Source of the DNA: Symbiodinium natans
Taxonomy: Eukaryota; Sar; Dinophyceae; Suessiales; Symbiodiniaceae
DNA: 64,000 nucleotides
Direction of reading: 5' to 3'
NCBI GenBank assembly: GCA_905221605.1
Contig: CAJNDS010002458.1
Coordinates: 192,501-256,500, forward strand
The notes under the pieces were generated by a model. The model was not told the origin of the DNA. It made no database searches and worked only from the letters and a program-made list of their open reading frames with translations. Made by a program: the position numbers and the translations under genes. Positions 39,256-49,044 of the stretch are shown here, one piece after another (positions within the stretch are counted from its first letter, which is position 1; the number at the start of each line of letters is the position of its first letter).

Positions 39256-39784
39256 GTAGGGTTTTGTTTTGATTCTGTTGAGGATATACATGAAGGGCTT
39301 ATCAGTTTGCTTGTGAAGAGTGTGTTTCGGGCTTGAGGGCTTCTCAGTTGTTTGTTTTGTGTAAGGGCTTCCAGGGCTCTAAGGTTGTTTGTTTTGTGTT
39401 ACTTAGGGTGGGGAGGTTGAGGCTGCTTCAGTGTTGCAGGCAGTCTAAAGTTCCTGCATGGTTTTCATGGGTTACAGGGGGGTATAGATTTCAGTCCTGA
39501 ATAGGGATTGTAGTACCCCGCGCCCCCCAATTACAATCCCTACTAAGGACTGTTAGTATAGGAGGGAATATCCCAATTTGTGAGGCTTGTGAGGTTCATA
39601 GGGTGTTGCAGGGTGTTTTAGGTTTACAGGGTGTAGGGCATATGTGCATCCAAACAGACTATAGGAATCCGAAGTATGGAGCCGTTATTATATGGAGTGT
39701 ATACAAGGGGTATATAACAAGGGAACCACATTAAGGGCCCATACTTGGAACCCTAAACCGTAGCCCCTAAACCCTAAGAAACTG
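39253..39784. other. G/T-rich unique sequence and family D element
   Basis: G/T-rich sequence resembling an untranslated region on the - strand. 39480-39577 is a family D repeat. 39660-39740 is unique. I could not identify a gene that the poly(A) would belong to. Confidence 0.45.
39480..39577. mobile_element. family D foldback repeat, copy 1
   Basis: AATAGGGATTGTAGTACCCC, AATTACAATCCCTAC and GGACTGTTAGTATAGG. Matched at 47396-47492 and 50106-50172. The TACAATCCCTA and TAGGGATTGTA segments are complementary. Confidence 0.65.
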
Positions 39785-39868
39785 TCCCTGGGTTTTGGAG
39801 TACTAGACTTTTAATAGATTTTTTCGTTCTGGGTTCCTATTATAGCTACCTTTTCTTAAAAAGCGTTA
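39785..39868 (+). mobile_element. family E element, intergenic copy
   Basis: TTTTGGAGTACTAGACTTTT, TCTGGGTTCCTATTATAGC, TACCTTTTCTTAAAA. Collinear with 49111-49190, which is the first intron of the BTB gene. No flanking duplication evident. Confidence 0.65.
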
Positions 39869-39875
39869 TTTCCTA

Positions 39876-39937
39876 AACCCTAAACCCTAAACCCTAAACC
39901 CTAAACCCTAAACCCTAAACCCTAAACCCTAAACCCC
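39876..39937. repeat. CCCTAAA array
   Basis: Nine C-rich units directly after the family E copy. Confidence 0.9.
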
Positions 39938-41044
39938 TCCAAAGTAGAGGGCCCTTTTTTTCGGCTGCCGTAACAGAACGCCCCGTAGCATGGAGCCAGG
40001 GAAGGGCCAGAAGTTAGATAGAACGCCCTTGTTTAGGGTTTAGGGTTTGCGGTTTAGGGTTTAGGGTTTAGGGTGTTTTGCCTACCCAGAGACTCCATCT
40101 AATACCTTTTAATTCAGGAATATTCCTTCAAGCGCAAGTGGGTTCCTTCTATAATTTCAGAATTTTGCTGAGTTAATGGATTTTGGAGTCTCTGGGTAGA
40201 CCCCTAAACCCTAAATCCTAAGCCCTAAAACCTACACCCTAAACCCCGAAGGTCTACCAGCCAAGCTTCCAGCACGTGTTTCTCAAAGCCCTGTCGGGCA
40301 TCAGTCTCGGGTCGCCCACCTCCCGCGACCCAAGCTTAGGGTATAGGGTTTGGGGTTTAGGGCTTCGGGCTTAGGGTTTAGGTTTAGGGTTAGGGTTTGG
40401 CGTCCAAGGTTTGTTTTTGGGATTTAGGGTTCTATAATTTGGGTCCAAGGATCCATAAGCTCCGCAAGCTTTTTTGCCCAGGTGAAGTCCCCCCCCCCCC
40501 CCCCCCCCCCCCCGCCCGAAAAAATGCTCAAATCAAACCCCAGGCCCCTAAACTCTAAACCCTATACCCTAGACCCTAAAGCCACCTAGGTAGCTCGGTA
40601 AGTGCCTTAGACGGGCGATCCATCTCGGTTAGGGTTTAGGGTTTAGGGTTTAGGGTTTAGGGTTTAGGGTTTAGGGTTTAGGGTTTAGGGTTTAGGGTTT
40701 AGGGTTTAGGGGTTGGAGGCACTAGATATAATAGACACCCGGACTGTCCTTCCAGATTCCTAGTTCAAAAGGAGGAGGGTTTGCAGGGCTTCGGTCGCCT
40801 TATGGGCCTGGTCTCGGTTTTTCCGTTTATTTCTGTTGTTTTTTTTATTTGGGGGGGGGGGGGGGGGTCAGGGTTTATGGTTTAGGATTTAGGGTTTTTG
40901 GGGTCAGGTTTTCGGTTTTCGGGGTTTTGGGGGGTTTAGGTTTCGGGTGTTTCGGGGATCGAGGCCCAACCTTCTGGGGCTCCGTGGGTTGAGATTCACG
41001 GTTGCAGGATTCAGCTGCCTATGTGCAGCTAGTAAATAAGGGTC
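39938..41044. other. telomeric arrays, family B copy, poly(C)/(G)
   Basis: G-rich arrays at 40030-40072 and 40630-40710 (11 units). Family B element at 40085-40196. C-rich patch 40200-40245, G-rich 40335-40400, poly(C) 40489-40513, poly(G) 40851-40867 after a T-rich stretch. No recognisable gene. Confidence 0.55.
40085..40196. mobile_element. family B foldback element, diverged
   Basis: CCCAGAGACTCC and GGATTTTGGAGTCTCTGGG at the ends, with TA on both outer sides. 112 bp. A diverged relative of the three 109-bp copies at 52-54 kb. Confidence 0.75.
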
Positions 41045-41140
41045 GAGATAATTACTATTGGTATTCCCTTATGGTCCCTTTAGAACTAGACTATACTATA
41101 ACCCCCAAAACTCTATTCTAAGTACTAAAAGGCCCCCTAT
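41045..41140 (+). mobile_element. family F element, copy 1
   Basis: AATTACTATTGGTATTCCC, TTATGGTCCCTTTAGAAC, AACCCCCAAAACTCTATTC, AAAAGGCCCCC. Also at 53607-53699, 58645-58830 and 59945-60040. Confidence 0.65.
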
Positions 41141-41257
41141 ATTGCGTCGCCGGCCCGCCGGCCCTGTGGCAGTTCCAGGCTCTGAAGTCACATGGGGGGT
41201 CATCGGTGAACAGGGCTTCCCAGGACGACTGTTCCAACTCAATCCCGAGATGGATAC

Positions 41258-41316
41258 TATAATCCCCGATAGAACTGAAAAGTGTACACTTTTTAGGGGC
41301 TTATGAACTCAGCAAC
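41258..41316 (+). mobile_element. family L repeat, copy 2
   Basis: CTATAATCCCCGATAGAAC, GAAAAGTGTACACTTTTTA, GGGGCTTATGAACTCAGC. Matches 17562-17611. Confidence 0.65.
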
Positions 41317-41497
41317 TAACAAGATGAGCCCTCAACGGCAGAGATTGTCACATCAACCCTCGGCCACGAAGAGATGGCACCCTTCGTGGTTAAAATGGGT
41401 CTTAAACCCCAAGGAATATAGGTTAGGGCTGATCCCATCCCGGGCTGCCGTGCGAAAGTCTAGCTTAGCAACCCCTACCACTTCTAGTACGCCCTAA
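41303..41497 (+). CDS. hypothetical protein, weak
   Basis: 64 codons from ATG to TAA (SPQRQRLSHQPSATKRWHPS, then WLKWVLNPKEYRLGLIPSRA). Basic and Ser-rich. Its start lies within the family L repeat. Not recognised. Chance length. Confidence 0.25.
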   Translation: MNSATNKMSPQRQRLSHQPSATKRWHPSWLKWVLNPKEYRLGLIPSRAAVRKSSLATPTTSSTP

Positions 41498-41660
41498 AGC
41501 ATAGACCCCCCTAAACCCCAAACCCCAAACACCATAAACCCGAAACCCTTCTGGGAAGTCCTCACAACCAGCACAAAGAGGAGCACCTCCAGGTCCAGCT
41601 GCTCGTCTACCCATTGCATAAGAACCCCACAAAAATATAGCAAATATTCTACCCTAGGAT

Positions 41661-41758
41661 GCCCAGTAGTACCCTTATTCCCTTTTTTTGGGGTTTAGGT
41701 TCCCTTATAAACCCACTGTACAAAAAAGGGCACCCTTTGTAAGCCTAGGATACTGGGC
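41661..41758 (+). mobile_element. family C element, full copy
   Basis: GCCCAGTAGTACCCTTATTC, CCTTTTTTTGGGGTTTAGG, ACAAAAAAGGGCACCC, GGATACTGGGC. Terminal inverted repeat GCCCAGTA/TACTGGGC. Confidence 0.8.
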
Positions 41759-42192
41759 AGCCTAGTACCTTATAAGGGGAGTATAGGGATTATTGCCCTA
41801 AACCCTAAACCCTAAACTTATGGGTTCTTAAGCAACTAGTAGTCGTCCGTAGACTTCCAGCCATGCGCGTGGTGGGCCTCATCAGCGGGGGCAAGGACCC
41901 TCGAGTCGTCGAGCTTGCTGTAAGAGCTGCGGGTTAGGGCTTAGGGGTTTAGGGTTTAGGGCCTAGGGCTTAGGGTTTAGGATGTAGGTTTTAGGGGAGC
42001 CTGCGCTTTTTCCTTGCTTTTTCTGGTTAGGCACTTCATGTCCCCGCATCTAACCCTTTAAGGGATCCTCCCAAAAGACCTGCTTCCCAAATTCCCAAAT
42101 TCCCTAAACCCCAAACCCTAAACCCTAAACCCCTAAACCTTCTGCGAAACCCCGCAGAGTCGCGCGGCGGGCGGCCATAGTGCAGTTAGGAG

Positions 42193-42540
42193 TTCGAGGA
42201 CCCAGAGTAGGCCCTTAGTTCCTTTTTTGGGGGGTTTAGGGCTTAGGGCTTAGGGTTTAGGGTTTAGGGTTTAGGGTTACTAGGAAGAGTAGGCCCTTAT
42301 TTCCTTTTTTGGGTTGCTTAGGTTCCCTCAGAAGGCCCCCGCAAACCAAAAAGGGGCACCCTTATTTTTATTCCTATACGCCCCTCTTGGGCCTAGCTCT
42401 AACCCTAAACCCTGAAACCCTAAACCCTAAACCCCTGGATAGGTTACTCTTGGGCCTAGCCCTAAACCCTAAAACCCTAAACCCTGAAACCCTAAACCCT
42501 AAACCCCAAACCCCTGGATTCCTAGGTCACGCTCGGGTCT
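42193..42540 (+). mobile_element. family C element with duplicated ends around telomeric arrays
   Basis: The left end (AGAGTAGGCCCTTA to CCTTTTTTGGG) occurs at about 42198-42227 and again at 42285-42314 with one difference, separated by a TTTAGGG array. The right end (CTCTTGGGCCTAGC) is likewise repeated at about 42385 and 42447, separated by CCCTAAA units. Telomeric sequence has entered both halves of one element with duplication of the adjoining sequence each time. Confidence 0.75.
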
Positions 42541-42599
42541 CGAAGATGCATTGAGGGTGTGTATAGCGATGTTTCTTAGGGCTTGCGTATTTCTGGCCC

Positions 42600-42741
42600 A
42601 CTTGGAGGTTCGTGGTACTTAAGAACCAGTTAGAACTGTATTTAGAACCCACTTATAAGCCCCTTAATTACCCTAGTATAGTCATAATTGGGTTGTAAGT
42701 GCAATTACTATTTGGTTAGTAAGTACCATGAACCTCCAAGC
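42600..42741. mobile_element. family A foldback element, copy 10
   Basis: ACTTGGAGGTTCGTGGTAC and GTACCATGAACCTCCAAG, interior self-complementary (AATTACCCTAGTATAG). 142 bp. Confidence 0.85.
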
Positions 42742-44953
42742 AGGGTTGAGGGACTGTTGGTTTCCTCCCTAAACCCTAAACCCTAAACCCTAAACCCCAA
42801 ACCCTAAACCCTAAGGTTCCTGCTGCGGAGATAGCTGCTTTCTTCGTCCCTGCGCGCCCAAGCCACCCTTGCTCTAAGCCTCCTAAATCATCCGAAAAGT
42901 TCTTAGGGTGCACCTAGGGCTTAGGGCTTAGGGCTTCGGGTTTAGGGTTTAGGGTTTAGGGTCTAGGGTTTGGGCACAGCTACACATCGCAAGCGCTTGC
43001 AGAAGTTACTCCATGCGTCTGTGGTGAACCTCCTGGCTAGAAGTTCGCTGAACATGTGCATTCATAGATCCTTAGCGCTGGGCGGGGAGGAGGTTTAGGG
43101 TTTAGCGTAGGGTTTAGGGTTTAGGGCATTAGGGTTTAGGGTTTAGGGTTACCCTCCTGCCCGTTCCAACCCCCTGAACCCTTCTTCCCCCAACGAAGTT
43201 CATTCATGCAGAGCCAGACGTTGAGGGTTTAGGGTTTGTTCGGGTTCAGGGTACGAACAATAAAGGGAAAGCTTCCTATGTCATCAGAATGGGGTATATG
43301 AGTGACTCTTACTTCGTCGGGAACGAGCTTGGGCTACTCAGCGGGTAAAGAATGACCCTGTTGAGCTTGACCCTAGTCCGACTTTGTGAGATTCAGATGA
43401 TTTAGGGAGGTGTAGTAAAAGTGGCAGCTCCGGTGATCTTGAAATGGGGCTCATGACTTCAGGGTTCGAAGGATACCCTGAAACTCTTAACCCCGAGTAC
43501 GAAGCCAAAAACCCCGAACCCTGAACCGTGAACCTGACACCCCTAAAACTCTCAACCTTGAACCCTGAACCTTCGACCCTCAGCCTTGAACCTAAAACCC
43601 TAAAACCATAAGACCCCAAACCCTAAACCTAAAACCCCAGGCCCTAAACCCTAAACCCTAAAAACCCTGAAGACACTAAAACCCTAGGCTCTAAGGCCCC
43701 TGGCACAAAGCAGGATTCCATCTGGAACTTGCACTACTGCCCGCCTGCCACGTTTTCTTTTTTTGTTTTTTAGGGTTTAGGCTTTAGGGCTTAGGGGTTT
43801 AGGGTCCACGTTTGTTTGAGGGGTTTGGGCTTCGGGATAAGGAGGGTAGGCTTCGTCTGAGCTCAAAAGCTCCGGACTTGTGGGACTTGTGCGTGTGGGT
43901 CTGGGGTTTATATAGGGTTTAGGGTTGTAGGGTTTTAGGGTCGTATAGGGCTTTAGGGTTTGAAGGTTCAGGGTTGAAGGCTTAGGGTGAAGGCTTCGCG
44001 TCTTAGGTTTTCAGGTTAATGGTTAAGGCTGCCGGAGCACCCGGGCCCAAGGCCCTAACAACTTAAAGACACCATGAACCCCCTGAATCCCTGGAAGCAG
44101 AAAAGCTAGGACCGGGAGTAGGCTCTTTGTTTTCCTTTTTTTAGGGTTGGGGTTCCCTTATAATCCCCTTAAAAACCCAAAAGGGCACCCTTTTTATTCC
44201 TAGGTTACTCCCGTGTCTAGGAAGACAGCTTGAGACCCCGAAGCCCCCCAACACCCTACTAACGGCCGAATAGCCTCAGAACCAAGATGCCCTGAACCGT
44301 GAATCCCAAAAACCTAAGCATGAGCCCGCATGAACGCACGTGTACTTGCCCCAGCTCCCCCCCCCCCCCCGCCATACCACCGAGCCTCCGCCCCATCGCA
44401 CCCCAAACTTTGAACACCCCCTTCCCTAAGGGGCTCTTGGGCCCTCAAACCCTTAGGAATTGCGACCCCAGAGCCCTCATTAGGAGGTACCGGTCCCTCT
44501 GTAGGAGGGTCCTTGGAGCCTTAGGGTTAAACCCCAATCCCAAAACCCTGTAACCCCTAAACTCCTCAACCCCTGAAAGCCCCCAACCATGTAAGGTTGG
44601 AACAACAAACCCTTAGTATGGCCCCTTACCCTTGCTTCACAAGGGACCTGAGTTAAGGGCCTATACTTGCAACCTTCGAAACCCCCTACAACCTCAGCCC
44701 CTAAATCCGCTAAACCCCCAAAAACCCTAAGCCCTAAACTTGAAAAACCCTAGACCCTACACCCTAAAGCCACCCCCCCCCCAACCGGTAGGTTTAGGGT
44801 TCAGGGTTCAGGGTTTTAGGGTTTATGGTTTAGGGTTTGGGGTTTGGGTTTAGGGCTCAAGGTTTAGGGTTTAGGGCTACTGGTAACCAGCCAGGTGAGC
44901 ACTTTGGCCATGAGATTGCTTGCCTCGCCAACCTCGCCCCACCGGCCGGGACC
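42742..44953. other. telomere-variant mosaic, no gene assigned
   Basis: Arrays or patches at 42770-42815, 42915-42970, 43090-43150, 43225-43250, 43580-43680, 43770-43800, 43905-43990 and 44790-44880. Family C copy at 44110-44221 (GGGAGTAGGCTC, TTACTCCCG). Family K copy at 44428-44510. Poly(C) at 44358-44370. Telomere-derived frames (for example 43338-43619 on -) are repeats, not genes. Confidence 0.5.
44428..44510 (+). mobile_element. family K repeat, copy 2
   Basis: GGCTCTTGGGCCCTCAAAC, AGGAATTGCGACCCCAGAGC, TTAGGAGGTACCGGTCCCTC. Homologous to 25880-25965. Confidence 0.6.
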
Positions 44954-45130
44954 AAGGCCGGCACTGGCAGGGCTTGGGGGTTGAGGGTTTAGGGGGGTTT
45001 AGGGTTTAGGGTTTAGGGTTTAGGGTTTGGGGTTTAGGGTTTAGGGTTTAGGGTTTAGGGTTTAGGGTTTAGGGTTTAGGGTTTAGGGTTTAGGGTTTAG
45101 GGTTTAGGGTTTAGAGTAAGGCCGGCACTG
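44954..45130. repeat. TTTAGGG array between 13-bp direct duplications
   Basis: AAGGCCGGCACTG at 44954-44966 and exactly again at 45118-45130. Between them are a short G-rich lead-in and about 16 TTTAGGG units (to 45115). One of the cleanest cases of a telomeric array flanked by a target-like duplication. Confidence 0.8.
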
Positions 45131-48100
45131 CCAGCACTTGAGTCGGCTTGGGCTTGGGGTTTGGGGGTTTTGGGGTTTTAGGATTTTTGGGTTTTAGGGT
45201 TTTCGGGTTTTCGGGTTTAGGGTTTTAGGGTTGAGGTTTTAGGGTTTAGCGTTTTAGGGTTGAGAGTTTTTGGGTTGAGGGTGATAGAGCTTAGGGTTTA
45301 GAGGGGGTTTAGGGTATCAGCTTCCGAAGCCATCGACAACGCTGGAGTGTCGGCTGACTATCCGGCGTTGTTTTTGGCTTGTCATGTTCAGCTGCTGGTG
45401 TGTCGAAATCCATATCGCGTCGGCACTCTAAACTCTAAACCCCTAAACACCCCTCAACCCCGAAAAGCCCTCGTAAGTTATCAGTATAGGGTGCTACTCT
45501 ATCAGTAGTAACTAACAGCCCTAAACCCAAAAGCGCTACACCCTACAGCCCTCAACCCTCGAGGGGCGTGAAGTTTGAAACAGCTCCCTGGCTTGGTTGA
45601 GTTCATTAAGAGGCATTTGCTCGAGGCTTCGGTATCATAACGGTTCCACTGTTTTAAGGTTTGGGTTCCCTTATAAGCCCATTTAAGCCACACCTATTTT
45701 TCCTAGGCTACTCCTGGGTCTAGCCCTAAACCTAAACCCTAGACCCTCTCTTGGGCTTGTAGGGCCTGGAATAGAAAAGAATGGGCAAACCCTAAACCCT
45801 AAACCCTAAACCCCAAACCCTAAACCACAAGTTTGGGGTTCTGGCTCTAGAGGTTCCCTAAACTCTAAACTCTAACACCCTAAAACGTAGAATGTCAGGA
45901 GTACCCTCCTTCCAGTTTTTGGGGAGAAGGGTCCCATTTATACACCCCGGTTAAGACCAGAGCAACGAAATTGGGTTTGAGGGTTCTGCGTGCAGGGTTT
46001 AGGGTTTAGGGTTTAGAGTTTAGGGTTTAGGGTTTAGGGTTAGGGTTTAAGGGGTTTAGGGTTTAGCGTTTAGGGTTCAGGGTTTGGGGCGTAGGGTGCC
46101 TAAATATCTACAAATCGCCAGTCTTTCCCCTGGGCAGGAGCTGGACTCCTACATGTATCAGACGGCTTCTCGACTGCCTCGTTGTCAGCTTGTAGCCATT
46201 GAAGAAGGGAAAACTTAGAAACCCTTAACCCTAAACCCTAACCCTAAACCCTAAACCCTGAACCCCAACCCTAAACCTTTCCACCCTGCAGGGTATGCAC
46301 CCCAAAAAGCCCTAAAAGTCCTAAAAGTCCTAAAGCCCCCAACCCTCAAGAGAGTTTAGTGTTTAGGGCTCAGGGCTGATAAGCCGGGATTATCGTATTC
46401 CTAATCCCCAAACCCAAATTCACCCTATGCCTCCTACACCCTCAACCTAAACCCTGAAACTTCAGCTCTCAACTGAGTCTCTCGGACCCTGGACTGAACT
46501 GTGAAACTTACACCCTGAACCCTCGCTGAACCTCGACAGACAAAACTCTAAGCTCCGAGCCTCGACATCTTCAAGTTTAGGGTTTAGGGTTTAGGGTTTA
46601 GGGTTTAGGGTTTAGGGTTTAGGGTTTAGGGTTTAGGGGTGCAGTACCTAAGACTCCTAAGACTGTCTCCGTGTCTCTAGAAGGGGGATCTGACAAAGCA
46701 ATAATTACACAGCTACACCTGCCCTTGCGCGGCTTCTGTTGCATGCATCTGTCCAGTCAACATGCCGTTCAAAAAGCGTCAGCCCCTCAGCTGCTTCGCC
46801 CTAAACCCTAAACCCTAAACCCTAAACCCTAAACCCTAAACCCTAAACCCTAAACCCCTCTCCCCCAAGCTAAGGTGGGATCTGAGCTCGTCGAGACCAT
46901 GGCCCAGGTCTGGAAGCCCAGCTGCTTGGGGTTTAGGGTTTAGGGTTTAGGGTTTAGGGTTTAGGGTTTAGGGTTTAGGGTTTAGGGTTTAGGGTTTAGG
47001 GTTTAGGGTTCAGTGTGTACTTGGAGGCTCAGCTGTGCCTATACATTCCACCTATATGCCTTCTAGATAAGTCGCCGAAGATGGTTGGGTTAACAATCAA
47101 GGGCCATGAACCCTCCAAGTAGGGTGTAGGGTTTAGTGCGGCTGGCTGCAGGCCTTCAGAGGCCCGAGGAACCAGGACTGGATTTAGTTCGTCAGAAGAG
47201 GGTGTAGTTTGGTGTTGAGGGTGTAGGGTCTGTTTGTTGTCTTTTTTTTCCCGGTTTTAGTGGTTGGTGCTGTTGAAAGTTGCCCTAGACCCTAGACCCT
47301 AAACCCCTGACGGCCCTTGTGCTTCGTAGGAAGTTAATGGTTTAGGGTTGAGGAGGTGCTTCCCTTCATCGGCTAGTGAAACTTATTCCTTGAGATGTTC
47401 CCTTATACTAACAGTCCTTAAACGGGATTATAGTACTCCCTGCTATCCACCCGAGGAGGAATGTCAGTAGAAGGGGGAACATCCCAACTCATTCAGATGT
47501 GTCTTAATCTTATTCTGGGAGCACTTCGTATTAGGGTTGTGGGGGTGGAGGGCCGGGGGGGGGGGGGGGTAGGTCAAGGGCTTTAAGACAGACTAGACAC
47601 CCTAGACCCTGCACAGCACCCTGAACACATCAATACGGAGCCTGGCAAGCCCAAAAACCCCAAAAACCCAAGCCCTAAAACCCCATACACACCCTAGAGT
47701 CCTTGTCTCCCGAAAGCCCTGAACCTCTAAACTCCAAAAACCCGATACAACCAGCTGGAAACCCCTGAACCCCTGATCCCTAAACCCTTAAACCCCGGAC
47801 CTCTAAACCCCTAGACGCCCTAGACCCTCAAACCTCTAGACCCATTAACCCCTAAACCCCGGAGCCCAAAGGTTTCGGGTTTAGGGTTGTGGGTTTAGGG
47901 TTTTGGGTTTAAAGTTTTGGGGTTTAGGGTTTTGGGTTTAGGGGTATACACCTTAATGTCCTTAATGTCCAGGCATGAAGACTCGTATTTCCAAGGTTGT
48001 ACCCCGACTTCCCCTTAATTAATATACTCCCTATCTGGCCCTTGTATTCCCCTAGGGATCCTTAAACAGGGGCCCCAAAGCCTACAAGGTAGAACCCCTA

Positions 48101-48180
48101 GATAACGGCCCGTTGTAGGCTATGGGCTTGCCCTTGGTCCGCCGTGCCATCGCGGGAGCTCCCACTAACGTGGACTCCAG
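45131..48180. other. telomere-variant mosaic, no gene assigned
   Basis: G-rich degenerate zone 45150-45310; C-rich 45785-45830; family C fragment 45653-45722; G-rich 45995-46080; C-rich 46225-46275; G-rich array 46575-46638; C-rich array 46798-46856; G-rich array 46926-47010; family A decayed copy 47018-47121; family D copy 47396-47492; poly(G) near 47556-47570; long degenerate C-rich zone 47580-47870 and G-rich 47875-47945. Frames here have no recognisable motif. Confidence 0.55.
47396..47492. mobile_element. family D foldback repeat, copy 2
   Basis: TTCCCTTATACTAACAGTCC, GGGATTATAGTACTCCCTGC, GTCAGTAGAAGGGGGAAC. Related to 39480-39577. Confidence 0.55.
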
Positions 48181-49044
48181 TGCCTACGTGGAGGGCTGAG
48201 CCAGACTTTCCGCCGATTGATTTGGAGTCAGGTTTTTGGAAAGTTTCTGGCGTTGAGGACGAAGCTTCGGAGCATTGCCCAACTGGTTCGTAGTAGGGAG
48301 GAAATCAGGCACTGTGCCCTACGCAAAGGGTTTATATATATATATATATATACAGATATAGTTCATTACTTTAGATGTATTCATCTATTTCATGTATCTA
48401 TTTAGGGAGATATGGGGCTTAATTCGGGGTGAGGGATGTTGACATGCAGGACCCAGTAGCTCTTATCCTTTCTTCAGAGTCGGTGTCCTTGTACGCAGAT
48501 TTGAAGAATTCCTTTGTCTGAATACACACCTGTCGTCCCTGACCCCTATATTCTTCTGGCCTCCAGGACTTTCAAGGGCACAGCAGAGTCTGATTTGCTG
48601 AGAAACTTGCAAAGCCTAAGTTGCAGCCGCACTGCCGCTGGATAGGAAAGCCTAAACCCTAAACCCTAAACCCTAAACCCTAAACCCTAAGCCAAAGGCC
48701 TGTAGCCAAAAATCACCTGGGTTTGCCCCTATAAAACCCCAAACCCTGATCTGTGTTGCTCGACTCCAGAAGAACATCTAAAGCAGAGCGTCGCGCAGCC
48801 TAAGGGGCATAGCTTGAAGGTGCTTGCGTCTTACTAAGATGAGAGCCCTCTGCTGGGTTTACATACAGGGCTGCAGTTCAGGAACATGAGTTTCCACTCT
48901 TAATGTGTTGCTTCTTGGTGTTTCCCAATATATATATATATATAATATATGTATATCTAATATATTATATATATATATATAAGATATATATATATATATA
49001 CAAAGCAGTAGCGGCGGACGTTCGGCCTCCTACATCTGCCATCT
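48181..49044 (+). other. upstream region of the BTB gene, AT microsatellites
   Basis: Unlike its surroundings, largely free of telomeric units except a C-rich array at 48652-48690. TA dinucleotide tracts lie at 48332-48352 and 48928-49001, the second ending 43 nt before the BTB start codon. No promoter motif can be called. Dinoflagellate promoters generally lack TATA boxes, and TA tracts this long are simply microsatellites. Confidence 0.55.

Larger units (their letters stand above)
41498..42599. other. family C copies and telomeric patches
   Basis: Short C-rich and G-rich patches (41510-41550, 41795-41820, 41935-41990, 42105-42140). Family C copy at 41661-41758 and a duplicated one at 42193-42540. 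No gene recognised. Confidence 0.55.

Noticed and set aside
46788-46927. CAGCTGCTT repeated at 46788 and 46919 as a target duplication
   Set aside because: Only 9 bp, and the copies do not border the same array on both sides.
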